From: Propionibacteriaceae bacterium
Lineage (GTDB): Bacteria; Actinomycetota; Actinomycetes; Propionibacteriales; Propionibacteriaceae
DNA length: 9,907 nt
Assembly: GCA_031255975.1 (NCBI GenBank)
Contig: JAIRRM010000108.1
Coordinates: 1 to 9,907, forward strand
Reading direction: 5' to 3'
Below the pieces are notes generated by a model that saw nothing but the letters and a program-made list of their open reading frames with translations, was not told where the DNA came from and made no database searches. A program made the translations under genes and the position numbers. The first letter of the stretch is position 1. Each line of letters opens with the position of its first letter. Of this stretch, positions 1 to 5,914 are shown one piece after another.

Positions 1-969
1 CGACTTACCATCGCAGACGGTACCCGTATCGCGGCCGCCAACTGTACCGCGCCGTTCGCCAGTCAATACCTACTGTTCCCCAAGACAACCGGCAGTGTGC
101 TTCAGATCACCAACCCTGATCCGACGGATGCGGTGTACAACATCACCGTGATCGGCTCGACGCGCGAAGGCGTCAACGATGAGCTACGAGATATCAGTCT
201 GGCACCCGACACGATGGTGGAGTATCAACTGTCCGACTTCGTGGAGCGGGATGTGCCGATCGGCATTCGGGTGCAAAACACCTCCGGGCGGCTACAGGCG
301 GTGGGGTTGGTCACCGACTCCGGGTTGGATATTGTGAGCGCGTCCCGTAGCGGACGGAGCCTTGTCGCCGTCGGAGTGCCCGCGTTGGCCGGGGTGCAGG
401 TGGTCATCACCAACCCAGCTACGGTGCGTATCAACGCGACCGTGAAGGTGATGACCGCAGGGGGCCTTGTAGATCTGGCTGGAGCCGAATCCGTCATCGT
501 CGAGGCGTCGCAGTCGAAGCTCATTGATGTGACCGAAGCGATCATGGGACGCTCCGGTGCCGTGCTCATCACCGCCAACAATGATGTCGCGGCGAGCGTC
601 GTGGTCAGTTACGGCGACGATGTGGCGGTGATCCCCGCCGTGCCTACCGTACATCTGGTGTCAGAACCGCTGCTGGCCGCCGCCGCACCGCCGATGACGG
701 TGGTTCTGGCGAACGCTGGGGAGCAGCCGGTCAGCGTGCCGGTGGCGCTGTTCGGTGCCACTTGGGAGACGGTGATCCCGTTGGAGATACCGGCGGGTGG
801 CTCAACGCGCACCCAGGTGCCAGGGGGCACACTACAGGTGAGGCTGGAGGTTCCAGACTTGGTGGCTGCCGCGTTGGTGAGCGACCAAGGCGGGTTCGCG
901 GTCACCGGGCTGTTGACTGAAATACGTGACATTGGGCGCACCCCACTGCAGGTGGTGGTGCGGCAGTAA
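1..969 (+). CDS. DUF5719 family protein, 3' part (start lies outside the window)
   Basis: The frame is open from base 1 to the TAA at 967-969, giving 322 residues with no start in the first codons, so the gene begins upstream. The GTG at 97 is internal, because family-like sequence precedes it. The protein is rich in Val, Ala and Gly and consists of repeated short beta-strand segments with 'ITNP', 'VITNPA' and 'VVLANAGEQP' turns. This is the pattern of actinobacterial DUF5719 proteins, which look like extracytoplasmic beta-sandwich repeats. A single Cys lies near the visible start. Biochemical function is unknown for the family. In actinobacteria such genes commonly sit beside a glycosyltransferase gene and the metallopeptidase/DUF3499 pair, and that pair follows here, which supports the call. 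An export signal or N-terminal anchor would be in the missing part. The next gene is convergent, so this is the last gene of its unit. Confidence 0.8.
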   Translation, partial: RLTIADGTRIAAANCTAPFASQYLLFPKTTGSVLQITNPDPTDAVYNITVIGSTREGVNDELRDISLAPDTMVEYQLSDFVERDVPIGIRVQNTSGRLQAVGLVTDSGLDIVSASRSGRSLVAVGVPALAGVQVVITNPATVRINATVKVMTAGGLVDLAGAESVIVEASQSKLIDVTEAIMGRSGAVLITANNDVAASVVVSYGDDVAVIPAVPTVHLVSEPLLAAAAPPMTVVLANAGEQPVSVPVALFGATWETVIPLEIPAGGSTRTQVPGGTLQVRLEVPDLVAAALVSDQGGFAVTGLLTEIRDIGRTPLQVVVRQ

Positions 970-972
970 GCC

Positions 973-999
973 CCTCGGCTAGGCAGTGCCGAGCCGAGG
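973..999 (+). terminator. Hairpin terminator candidate after the DUF5719 gene
   Basis: Four bases after the TAA, an 8-bp arm CCTCGGCT (973-980) pairs with AGCCGAGG (992-999). The loop contains a further GGC/GCC pairing (982-984 with 988-990). No T-run follows, so this is a GC-rich, U-poor hairpin of the kind often found at actinobacterial gene ends rather than a classic intrinsic terminator. It lies between two convergent genes and could act on both strands. Termination is inferred from position and stem strength only. Confidence 0.5.
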
Positions 1000-1082
1000 A
1001 GCGGTGCCAAGCCGAAGATACTGCGAGTGAGCCGACGGACTTGACGGATCTGGCAAGACGCGGCGAAGCGACGCGGGGTGTG

Positions 1083-1529
1083 TCACCAGCCCCGCTCGAA
1101 ATCGGGATCGAGTTCCAGCGGGCTGCACCCGGTGAGCACCGCCACCTGTTCCACCAAGGTGTGGTGTACCAATTCGCGTAGGTCGGCCCGGTCGGCGGCA
1201 CGACGTTCTATCGGTCGTCGATAAAGCACCACTCTGACATATTGTCGCGGCAGTGCGTCGATGGCGGCGGCCAGCGGCATCGCCCCGTGCGACAGCAGCG
1301 AATCCCAAATACGGCTCTCCTCGGGCACGTCTTCGATGCCTATATCGAGGCCGATCACCGCGTCGGGATTCACCGTTTCGATACGCTTAAGGGACTCCTG
1401 CACCGCATCCATGAAAAAATCGAAGCGGTTCAGTCGTCCCGGCAGCGGCGCGGCGAACCTGGTGAACGGGTTGGCGCGCACCAACGGGCCACGTAAGCCC
1501 CGGTTGTGCCGGTCACGCCTGGAAACCAT
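1083..1529 (-). CDS. Degenerate metallopeptidase family protein (Zincin_1-like), 148 aa
   Basis: The N-terminus 'SRRDRHNRGLRGP' and the core 'RVVLYRRPIERRA' match the metallopeptidase-like protein that accompanies DUF3499 and the mannose genes in many actinobacteria (Rv3259-like in mycobacteria, from memory). In active relatives the C-terminal helix carries HEXXH with a following His. Aligned on the conserved Gly (G134), this protein reads E-Q-V-A-V-L at residues 127-132, so the metal-binding histidines are absent. A zinc protease activity is therefore unlikely, and a binding or structural role is more plausible. An in-frame ATG at 1598 would give 171 residues. I prefer the ATG at 1529 because the family-like sequence begins there and a -10 box (TAGAGT) ends 7 nt upstream. 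The gene is divergent from DUF3499 and convergent with DUF5719. The family call is good; the function is unknown. Confidence 0.8.
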   Translation of the reverse strand: MVSRRDRHNRGLRGPLVRANPFTRFAAPLPGRLNRFDFFMDAVQESLKRIETVNPDAVIGLDIGIEDVPEESRIWDSLLSHGAMPLAAAIDALPRQYVRVVLYRRPIERRAADRADLRELVHHTLVEQVAVLTGCSPLELDPDFERGW

Positions 1530-1536
1530 GCCATCG

Positions 1537-1542
1537 ACTCTA
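1537..1542 (-). promoter_or_regulatory. -10 box, leaderless promoter of the metallopeptidase-like gene
   Basis: On the minus strand TAGAGT fits TANNNT and is followed by 7 nt and then the ATG at 1529. Transcription would thus start at or next to the A of the ATG. No Shine-Dalgarno sequence precedes this ATG. No good -35 box was seen. This site decides the start against the longer form at 1598. Confidence 0.5.
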
Positions 1543-1668
1543 ATAGCGTGACTCCGGGATGGCCAGCGGCGCGCCCACTCGCCCCGAAGCCGCACCATTC
1601 TCAGTCGTCATCGGCGTCGTTGTTAGCGACATCCGGCACGCCTACACCGGGGCAGGGCGATGACCGAC

Positions 1669-1674
1669 TAGCCT
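1669..1674 (+). promoter_or_regulatory. -10 box, leaderless promoter of the DUF3499 gene
   Basis: TAGCCT fits TANNNT and is followed by 7 nt and then the GTG at 1682, placing the expected transcription start at the start codon. There is no purine-rich ribosome site in front of the GTG and no clear -35 hexamer. The divergent metallopeptidase promoter lies about 130 nt to the left. Confidence 0.45.
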
Positions 1675-1681
1675 CTTCAGT

Positions 1682-2059
1682 GTGCCGATTCGTCGTTGTT
1701 CCCGGGTGGCCTGCAACACTCCCGCCGTTGCCACTTTGGCGTATCACTACGGCAACCAGGTGGCCGAACTGGGTGCGCTGGAAGACGAACACGAGCCAGG
1801 CCACTACGACCTCTGCCCGGCTCACGCCACGCAGTTGAGTGTGCCCGCCGGATGGCGAGTGGTATGCAACGCCCCTATCGCTACACTGCCTACCGCGCTC
1901 ACCAGCGGCGCGTTGGCGACGCTGGCGACTGAGGTTCGTAACATCGGATTGCGTGACGAACCATCGGTGCCCCGTCCGATGCAGGATAACTCCAGCATCA
2001 TCGAACTGCGACGTATCGGACACCTGCGGGTGATCGCAGACGTGAGCCGAGCTAGTTGA
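1682..2059 (+). CDS. DUF3499 family zinc-ribbon-like protein, 125 aa
   Basis: The GTG start gives the family-typical opening 'RRCSRVACNTPAVATLAY'. Cys6, Cys11, Cys45 and His48 (C-x4-C ... C-x2-H, in 'YDLCPAHA') form a plausible zinc site. The stretch 'CPAHATQLSVPAGWRVV' is also typical of DUF3499. Residues after about 65 are variable and Ala/Thr-rich, with a conserved-looking C-terminal 'RIGHLRVIADVSR'. The protein is small, soluble and of unknown function. Its retention next to the metallopeptidase-like gene and mannose-phosphate genes suggests a linked role in actinobacterial envelope or sugar metabolism, but this is inference from gene order. The ORF ends 46 nt before the next gene, which has its own apparent promoter. 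Confidence 0.88.
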   Translation: MPIRRCSRVACNTPAVATLAYHYGNQVAELGALEDEHEPGHYDLCPAHATQLSVPAGWRVVCNAPIATLPTALTSGALATLATEVRNIGLRDEPSVPRPMQDNSSIIELRRIGHLRVIADVSRAS

Positions 2060-2091
2060 CCCTCAGACGGGGTGTCGGTTGATCGCACCGG

Positions 2092-2097
2092 TAGAAT
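2092..2097 (+). promoter_or_regulatory. -10 box, leaderless promoter of the phosphomannomutase-like gene
   Basis: TAGAAT is followed by 8 nt and the ATG at 2106, so the mRNA would begin at about the start codon. The same GGTAGAATC string precedes the DUF3039 gene on the other strand (5876-5868). A TTG at 2079 would add nine residues, but it would lie upstream of this promoter's start point, which argues for the ATG. Confidence 0.55.
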
Positions 2098-2105
2098 CTG
2101 TTGCC

Positions 2106-2855
2106 ATGGTTCCAGTGCTCGTAGCTTTTGATCTGGATGACACCCTCGCCGAATCGAAGTCCGCTCTTACCGCTGAGATGGGGGAGGCGTTGGCCGACCT
2201 GTTGCTGGTGAGAGAGGTGTGTATCATCTCCGGCGGCAGATTCACCCAATTCGACACCCAGGTGTTGCGGTACTTGCCCGAGCGGGCCGACCTCACCCGG
2301 CTGCATCTGATGCCCACTTGTGGCACCCGTTATCTGCGCAATCACGGCGACGGCTGGTTGGAGGTGTACGCCTACGATCTTTCCGACGACGAGAAACGAC
2401 GCGCCATCGCCTCACTCGCCACTTGCGCTCACAAACTCGGATTGTGGGAGACACGAGCGTGGGGTGAACGTATTGAAGATCGTGGTTCGCAGATCACTTT
2501 CTCCGCGTTGGGCCAGGAGGCCCCGGTGTCCGCGAAAAAGGTCTGGGACCCAACCGGTGACAAACGCGCCCGGCTGCGGGCTGCGGTGGCCGCCGATCTG
2601 CCGGATCTGGAGGTGGCCGGAGGTGGCTCCACATCGATTGACGTGACCCGTAAAGGGATCGACAAGGCGTACGGAATGCGACAGTTGGCTTTGCAGACCG
2701 GGTATGCGTTGCATGACATGGTGTTCATCGGAGACCGTATCGTGCCCGGCGGCAATGACTATCCGGTGTATGAACTCGGCGTGCCCACCATCCCGGTCAC
2801 CGGCCCTGCCGATACTCTGAGGGTGATCGCCCGGCTGATCAAGGAGGCAGTGTGA
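2106..2855 (+). CDS. HAD-superfamily (type IIB) phosphomannomutase-like enzyme, 249 aa
   Basis: This is probably a cytoplasmic interconverter of mannose-6-phosphate and mannose-1-phosphate, the precursor step to GDP-mannose, or else a related sugar-phosphate phosphatase. The HAD motifs are complete: I, D9-L-D11-D-T with nucleophile D9 and acid/base D11; II, S42-G-G; III, K187 in 'GIDKAYGM'; IV, G209-D210 followed by 'PGGND' with D218 for Mg2+. The C-terminal run 'GDRIVPGGND' and the later 'VTGPADTLRVI' closely resemble eukaryotic PMM, as does the length (human PMM2 is 246 aa). The cap segment 'EDRGSQITFSALGQ' matches the PMM substrate-loop region, but its last residue is Gln137 where PMM2 has an Arg. 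The ATG at 2106 is chosen over the TTG at 2079 because of the TAGAAT box. The gene overlaps trm112 by 4 nt. Confidence 0.8.
   Translation: MVPVLVAFDLDDTLAESKSALTAEMGEALADLLLVREVCIISGGRFTQFDTQVLRYLPERADLTRLHLMPTCGTRYLRNHGDGWLEVYAYDLSDDEKRRAIASLATCAHKLGLWETRAWGERIEDRGSQITFSALGQEAPVSAKKVWDPTGDKRARLRAAVAADLPDLEVAGGGSTSIDVTRKGIDKAYGMRQLALQTGYALHDMVFIGDRIVPGGNDYPVYELGVPTIPVTGPADTLRVIARLIKEAV
2841..2847 (+). promoter_or_regulatory. Strong ribosome binding site of the Trm112-like gene
   Basis: AAGGAGG lies inside the end of the preceding gene, 4 nt before the GTG at 2852. This near-perfect anti-16S match contrasts with the upstream genes, which lack such a site. It fits translation of an internal operon gene. 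Confidence 0.8.
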
Positions 2856-3040
2856 ACCAGAAGACCCCGATCAACGCCGAACTGCTCGACTTGCTGGTGT
2901 GCCCGAGTTGCCGCTCCCAGTTGGCGCTCGACTACGAATCCAACGAATTGGTTTGTACTAGCAGGGGCTGTGCGTTGGCGTACCCGGTGCTGGAAGATGT
3001 GCCGGTGTTGCTGGTGGACGAGGCCCGCAAGCCGCTATAG
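2852..3040 (+). CDS. Trm112 family zinc-ribbon protein, 62 aa
   Basis: The sequence has the family layout: 'LLDLLVCPSC' (Cys17, Cys20), then Cys35 and Cys40 in 'LVCTSRGC', then 'AYPVLEDVPVLLVDEA'. The four cysteines form a zinc knuckle. Eukaryotic and archaeal Trm112 is a small activator of methyltransferases. The partner of the short bacterial forms is generally unproven, so a scaffold or activator role is an inference. The GTG start overlaps the stop of the phosphomannomutase-like gene (GTGA), giving translational coupling and co-transcription. In many actinobacteria a Trm112 gene lies next to the mannose-phosphate genes and is followed by a SIS-domain isomerase. Here the next gene is instead an unrelated convergent ABC permease, only 4 nt away. 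Confidence 0.9.
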   Translation: MNQKTPINAELLDLLVCPSCRSQLALDYESNELVCTSRGCALAYPVLEDVPVLLVDEARKPL

Positions 3041-3044
3041 CAAC

Positions 3045-4514
3045 CTACTCGCTGCCACCGGCGTCACGCGCCTTCAGGGCGGCCAACCCACCGATGAACG
3101 GCAGCAGTGCCCAGGCTCCGGTGACCCAAAGGCCCTTCAAGAACCCCCATTGGTTCCAGTCCCACATGTTTGCCGCAGCGGCGTCGCCGAAGTTGTAGAG
3201 CCATATTGATGACGCGCCGGGCAGATACTCGCCGGTGGTGGTTGCCCAATCCCAAGGCAGGATCTGGGTGATGATTGGCAGTACCAGCAGCACCCCCAAT
3301 ACCGTGCCGATGCCACCTGCGGTGCTGCGTAGCAGCAACCCGACGGCGAACGCGAGCAGCGTGATGAGGGTGTTGGCCAGCGAGGCTCCGGCTATGGCTC
3401 GCAGCCCACTTAACGTGAAGCGATCATCTACGCCGTATCCGGAGATGAACGCCCATCCCACCATCGCGGCGGCGTATAGCGAAGCCATGGAGGTGAGGAA
3501 CACGGCGATTCCCAGGTTGACCGCTTTGGCGATGACCATGACGAGGCGGGTGGGCACCGCGCTTAGCGTGGCGCGGATGGAGCCGGAGGAGTACTCGTTG
3601 GTGATGTAGAGCACGCCCAGAATGGTGACCACCAACTGCATGAACTGCATTCCCGTGGTGGCCAGCGTGGTGGCTTCCATATTTCTGAACAGATCCACCA
3701 TGTCGGGCGATATCCCCATGCTCTCGGGATTCTCGAACGCCATTTTGATGGTCCAGCCCATCAGCGCTCCCATGCCGATGGTGAGAATGACGGCGATAGC
3801 CAGCAGCCACCAGGTGGAAGTCAGGGTGCGCAATTTGATGGACTCGGCGCGCAGCACCCGGAAAAAGGCCACATTGCGCACCTCGACGGTGGATTTACGG
3901 GGGGTACGTGGCGCTGTGGGCTGGGGCGCGGCGGCGCTGTTCGGGGGCGTGGTGTCCACTTGGGTGGCGGCGACAACTGCGGGGGCGGAACCGGTATCCG
4001 AGACGGGATCAACCACCGGGATGTGACCGGGGGTATGTTCCATCGCCTGCGGGGGCGCTACCATACCCGGTGGTAGCCCCGTCGTAATGAGGTGTTTCCC
4101 GGTGGTCTCGTCGTCAGAATCGTGGTACGGGAATGACACCGTCGGCGGTGGGAAGTCGAGCGACGGCGGAACCGTGGGGTACGGCTGTTGCGGGTAACCC
4201 GGCGGATACTGCGTCGTCATCGCTTGTTGCCGCAGCGCGGCCTGCGCCTGTAAATACTGCTCGTAACCGAACTGCGCGCTGGACATGGCAGACGCCCCCT
4301 GCGGCCAGGCGGATGGTTGTGCAGGAGGCTGGGCTGACGGTTGGGGCGGTGTTCCGGTTGGAGTGGCCCAAACGGGCGGGATGCTGCCCATATCGGCCCG
4401 CGATGGCGGGTTGGGTTGAACTCCGGGTTGATACTGCTGCGGGTGTCGCATGGGGTTCGGGTACTGTCGGGGGTCTGGTTGCTGCGGATTGGGCGGGTAT
4501 GGCGTGTCGGTCAT
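3045..4514 (-). CDS. ABC-2 type transporter permease with long Pro/Gln-rich N-terminal tail, 489 aa
   Basis: This is the membrane subunit of an ABC exporter whose ATPase is encoded immediately upstream. Residues 1 to about 205 form a low-complexity tail rich in Pro, Gln, Tyr and Ala, with no membrane segment, likely disordered and cytoplasmic. From about 213 comes the ABC-2 core: 'RVLRAESIKLRT' leads into TM1 (about 234-254), followed by segments at about 284-304, 326-355, 374-396, 400-420 and 458-480. 'NEYSSGSIRATLSAVPTR' (306-323) is the typical cytoplasmic coupling stretch of this family. The substrate cannot be read from sequence; drugs, lipids and peptides are all possible. The start follows the ATPase stop by 2 nt with an AGGAGG site, so the two are one operon. 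The tail is about 200 residues more than a usual ABC-2 permease. Confidence 0.88.
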   Translation of the reverse strand: MTDTPYPPNPQQPDPRQYPNPMRHPQQYQPGVQPNPPSRADMGSIPPVWATPTGTPPQPSAQPPAQPSAWPQGASAMSSAQFGYEQYLQAQAALRQQAMTTQYPPGYPQQPYPTVPPSLDFPPPTVSFPYHDSDDETTGKHLITTGLPPGMVAPPQAMEHTPGHIPVVDPVSDTGSAPAVVAATQVDTTPPNSAAAPQPTAPRTPRKSTVEVRNVAFFRVLRAESIKLRTLTSTWWLLAIAVILTIGMGALMGWTIKMAFENPESMGISPDMVDLFRNMEATTLATTGMQFMQLVVTILGVLYITNEYSSGSIRATLSAVPTRLVMVIAKAVNLGIAVFLTSMASLYAAAMVGWAFISGYGVDDRFTLSGLRAIAGASLANTLITLLAFAVGLLLRSTAGGIGTVLGVLLVLPIITQILPWDWATTTGEYLPGASSIWLYNFGDAAAANMWDWNQWGFLKGLWVTGAWALLPFIGGLAALKARDAGGSE

Positions 4515-4516
4515 CG

Positions 4517-5449
4517 CTATGCCTCCTGTCCCACATGCGCCTCGAATGACTCGCTGCGGTACTCAGTGGCGTCGTTCGTGAGATCCAGGTATGCCTGTTC
4601 CAGGCTGGCGGTCAGCGGGATAAGTTCATGCAACGCCCACCCCTGCGTGGCGGCGGCATCACCAAGTTGCGCGGCATCCAGCCCATGCACTTCGATCAGG
4701 TCTGGGCCGAGGGGATCGATGCGTACCCCTGGTTGCGCCAGCCAGTCCGCCATCTGGGTGGCATACGGGGTACGCACCCGAGCGCCGATTTCGCTGGATT
4801 GGGAGATGAACTCGGCCATATCCACATCCGCCAGCAGCTTGCCTCGGGCGAGGACGATGAGATGGTCGGCAGTCTGCTCCATCTCGCTCATCAGGTGGCT
4901 GGAGAGAAATACCGTCTTTCCGAGCCCGGCCAGGTGGCGTACCAGGTCGCGTACCCAGCGCACCCCCTCCGGGTCAAGGCCGTTCACCGGCTCATCCAGG
5001 ATCAGCGTCTTCGGGTCGCCCAGCAGCGCTACCGCGATGCCGAGTCGCTGCGCCATACCGAGTGAGTAGGAGCCGGCTTTACGGGTGGCTACAGAGCGCA
5101 ACCCCGTCAATTCGATGACTTCTTCGACACGGGTTTTGCTTATGCCATGGGTGGCCGCCAGTGCCAGCAGATGATTCCGCGCGGTGCGCCCGGGGCTGAG
5201 CGCCCGGGCATCCAGCAGCGCTCCCACTTCGTGTAGTGGACGCTTCAGGTGCTGGTACAGATGCCCATTGACCTTGGCGCTGCCAGACGTGGGGTGGTCG
5301 AGGCCGAGGATCATCCGCATCGTGGTGGACTTGCCAGCGCCGTTCGGCCCCAGAAAACCGGTGACCTTGCCAGGCTCGACGGTGATAGTCAGCGAGTCAA
5401 CGGCCAGGGTCTTGCCATAGCGTTTTGTCAATGACTTGGTCTGGATCAT
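4517..5449 (-). CDS. ABC transporter ATP-binding protein (ABC-2/DrrA-like), 310 aa
   Basis: This is the nucleotide-binding subunit that powers the exporter formed with the downstream permease. Walker A 'GPNGAGKST' spans 34-42, the signature motif appears as 'YSLGMAQRL' (128-136), Walker B 'LILDEP' lies at 149-154, the D-loop 'GLDP' at 157-160, and the switch His is H185 in 'LSSH'. The relaxed signature (SLGM rather than SGGQ) is common in this exporter subfamily. Residues after about 215 form the C-terminal extension usual for these ATPases. The ATG at 5449 gives the standard opening 'MIQTKSLTKRYGK'. No strong Shine-Dalgarno site precedes it. The 173-nt upstream gap contains a possible -10 box and an inverted repeat. 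The substrate is unknown. Confidence 0.93.
   Translation of the reverse strand: MIQTKSLTKRYGKTLAVDSLTITVEPGKVTGFLGPNGAGKSTTMRMILGLDHPTSGSAKVNGHLYQHLKRPLHEVGALLDARALSPGRTARNHLLALAATHGISKTRVEEVIELTGLRSVATRKAGSYSLGMAQRLGIAVALLGDPKTLILDEPVNGLDPEGVRWVRDLVRHLAGLGKTVFLSSHLMSEMEQTADHLIVLARGKLLADVDMAEFISQSSEIGARVRTPYATQMADWLAQPGVRIDPLGPDLIEVHGLDAAQLGDAAATQGWALHELIPLTASLEQAYLDLTNDATEYRSESFEAHVGQEA
4522..4527 (-). promoter_or_regulatory. Ribosome binding site of the ABC permease
   Basis: On the minus strand AGGAGG lies 7 nt before the ATG at 4514, inside the last codons of the ATPase gene. It supports the chosen permease start, which keeps the long Pro/Gln-rich tail in the protein, and it supports coupling of the two ABC genes. 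Confidence 0.8.
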
Positions 5450-5471
5450 CTGGTGTCAGTCGGCCTTGCAG

Positions 5472-5477
5472 AGTATG
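5472..5477 (-). promoter_or_regulatory. Possible -10 box of the ABC operon
   Basis: On the minus strand CATACT lies 22 nt before the ATPase ATG, which would give a leader of about 15 nt. It is a weaker match than the TANNNT boxes of other genes here and no clear -35 element was seen, so this is tentative. Confidence 0.25.
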
Positions 5478-5526
5478 CACACCCATCGGGCGCGCGGGGA
5501 ATTGCGTACTCAAACAGCTTAACGGA

Positions 5527-5540
5527 GAAGTGGTCACTTC
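5527..5540. promoter_or_regulatory. Inverted repeat upstream of the ABC operon (operator candidate)
   Basis: GAAGTG (5527-5532) and CACTTC (5535-5540) are perfect 6-nt inverted arms around a 2-nt centre. The site lies about 80 nt upstream of the ATPase start codon, in the gap between the DUF3039 gene and the ABC operon. It could bind a dimeric regulator. No regulator gene is present in the window. One such 6+6 dyad can also arise by chance. Confidence 0.3.
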
Positions 5541-5622
5541 CCAATGATTCCGAACCGCGCGTCTATGCGGGCTGGGCTGCCTGCATGGCGGAGACAACTG
5601 CGGGGGAAGCCGCGACACCCTG

Positions 5623-5862
5623 CTATTTGCGTAGCTGCCCGTATATCTCTTTACAGGTGGGGCACACCGGAAATCGCTCTGGGTCGGCATCGGGCACCCA
5701 GAGTTTGCCGCACAGCGCCAGCACCGGGGTGCCGTTCACGATGGCTTCCATGTACTCGTTCTTGGGCACATAGTGGGAAAAACGGTCGTGGTCACCGTCG
5801 TCGTGGCTGATTTCGGGGCGTTCCAGCACCACTGTTTCGGAGCCGGGTGCAACCTGTGTCAT
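5623..5862 (-). CDS. DUF3039 family protein, 79 aa
   Basis: This small acidic protein contains 'DDGDHDRFSHYVPKNE' (residues 21-36) and a C-terminal metal-site-like part: 'GTPVLALCGKLW' (Cys51) and 'FPVCPTCKEIY' (Cys67, Cys70). This is the DUF3039 pattern found in actinobacteria. The three cysteines with nearby histidines such as His30 could hold zinc. The biochemical role is unknown. The ATG at 5862 is preceded by TAGAAT with a 6-nt gap and no Shine-Dalgarno site, indicating a leaderless mRNA. It is divergent from the MFS transporter gene (89-nt gap), and the ABC operon lies downstream on the same strand after a 173-nt gap, too far to presume one operon. Confidence 0.88.
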   Translation of the reverse strand: MTQVAPGSETVVLERPEISHDDGDHDRFSHYVPKNEYMEAIVNGTPVLALCGKLWVPDADPERFPVCPTCKEIYGQLRK

Positions 5863-5868
5863 GCCTTG

Positions 5869-5874
5869 ATTCTA
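5869..5874 (-). promoter_or_regulatory. -10 box, leaderless promoter of the DUF3039 gene
   Basis: On the minus strand TAGAAT is followed by CAAGGC and then the ATG at 5862. The transcription start is expected at or within one base of the ATG. The box and its two preceding Gs are identical to those of the phosphomannomutase-like gene. Confidence 0.55.
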
Positions 5875-5914
5875 CCCATGGGTCTGCCGTCGGTGGGTGC
5901 TGAGATCTACCTGT

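Noticed and set aside
1059..1075. CGCG...CGCG hairpin after the metallopeptidase-like gene (minus strand)
   Set aside because: Only 4 outer base pairs with a 9-nt interior and no T-run; the stem at 973-999 is far stronger and could serve both genes.
1601..2023. Minus-strand 140-codon open frame opposite DUF3499
   Set aside because: Shadow of a recognised family; composition-driven with no recognisable domain.
3060..3072. GGCG-TCACG-CGCC hairpin just after the Trm112 stop
   Set aside because: A 4-bp stem inside the permease coding sequence with no real T-run; too weak to call a terminator.
4898..4924. Unusual ABC signature motif as a sign of a broken ATPase
   Set aside because: The signature (SLGM) is a variant frequent in exporter-type ABC-2 ATPases, and Walker A, Walker B, D-loop and switch His are all intact.
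4341..5069. Plus-strand 242-codon open frame opposite the ABC ATPase
   Set aside because: Antisense to a protein with intact Walker A, signature and Walker B motifs; Ser/Arg-rich translation typical of antisense frames in GC-rich DNA.
5453..5773. Plus-strand open frame filling the ABC/DUF3039 gap
   Set aside because: Overlaps most of the DUF3039 gene antisense, has no ribosome site or leaderless promoter, and encodes nothing recognisable.
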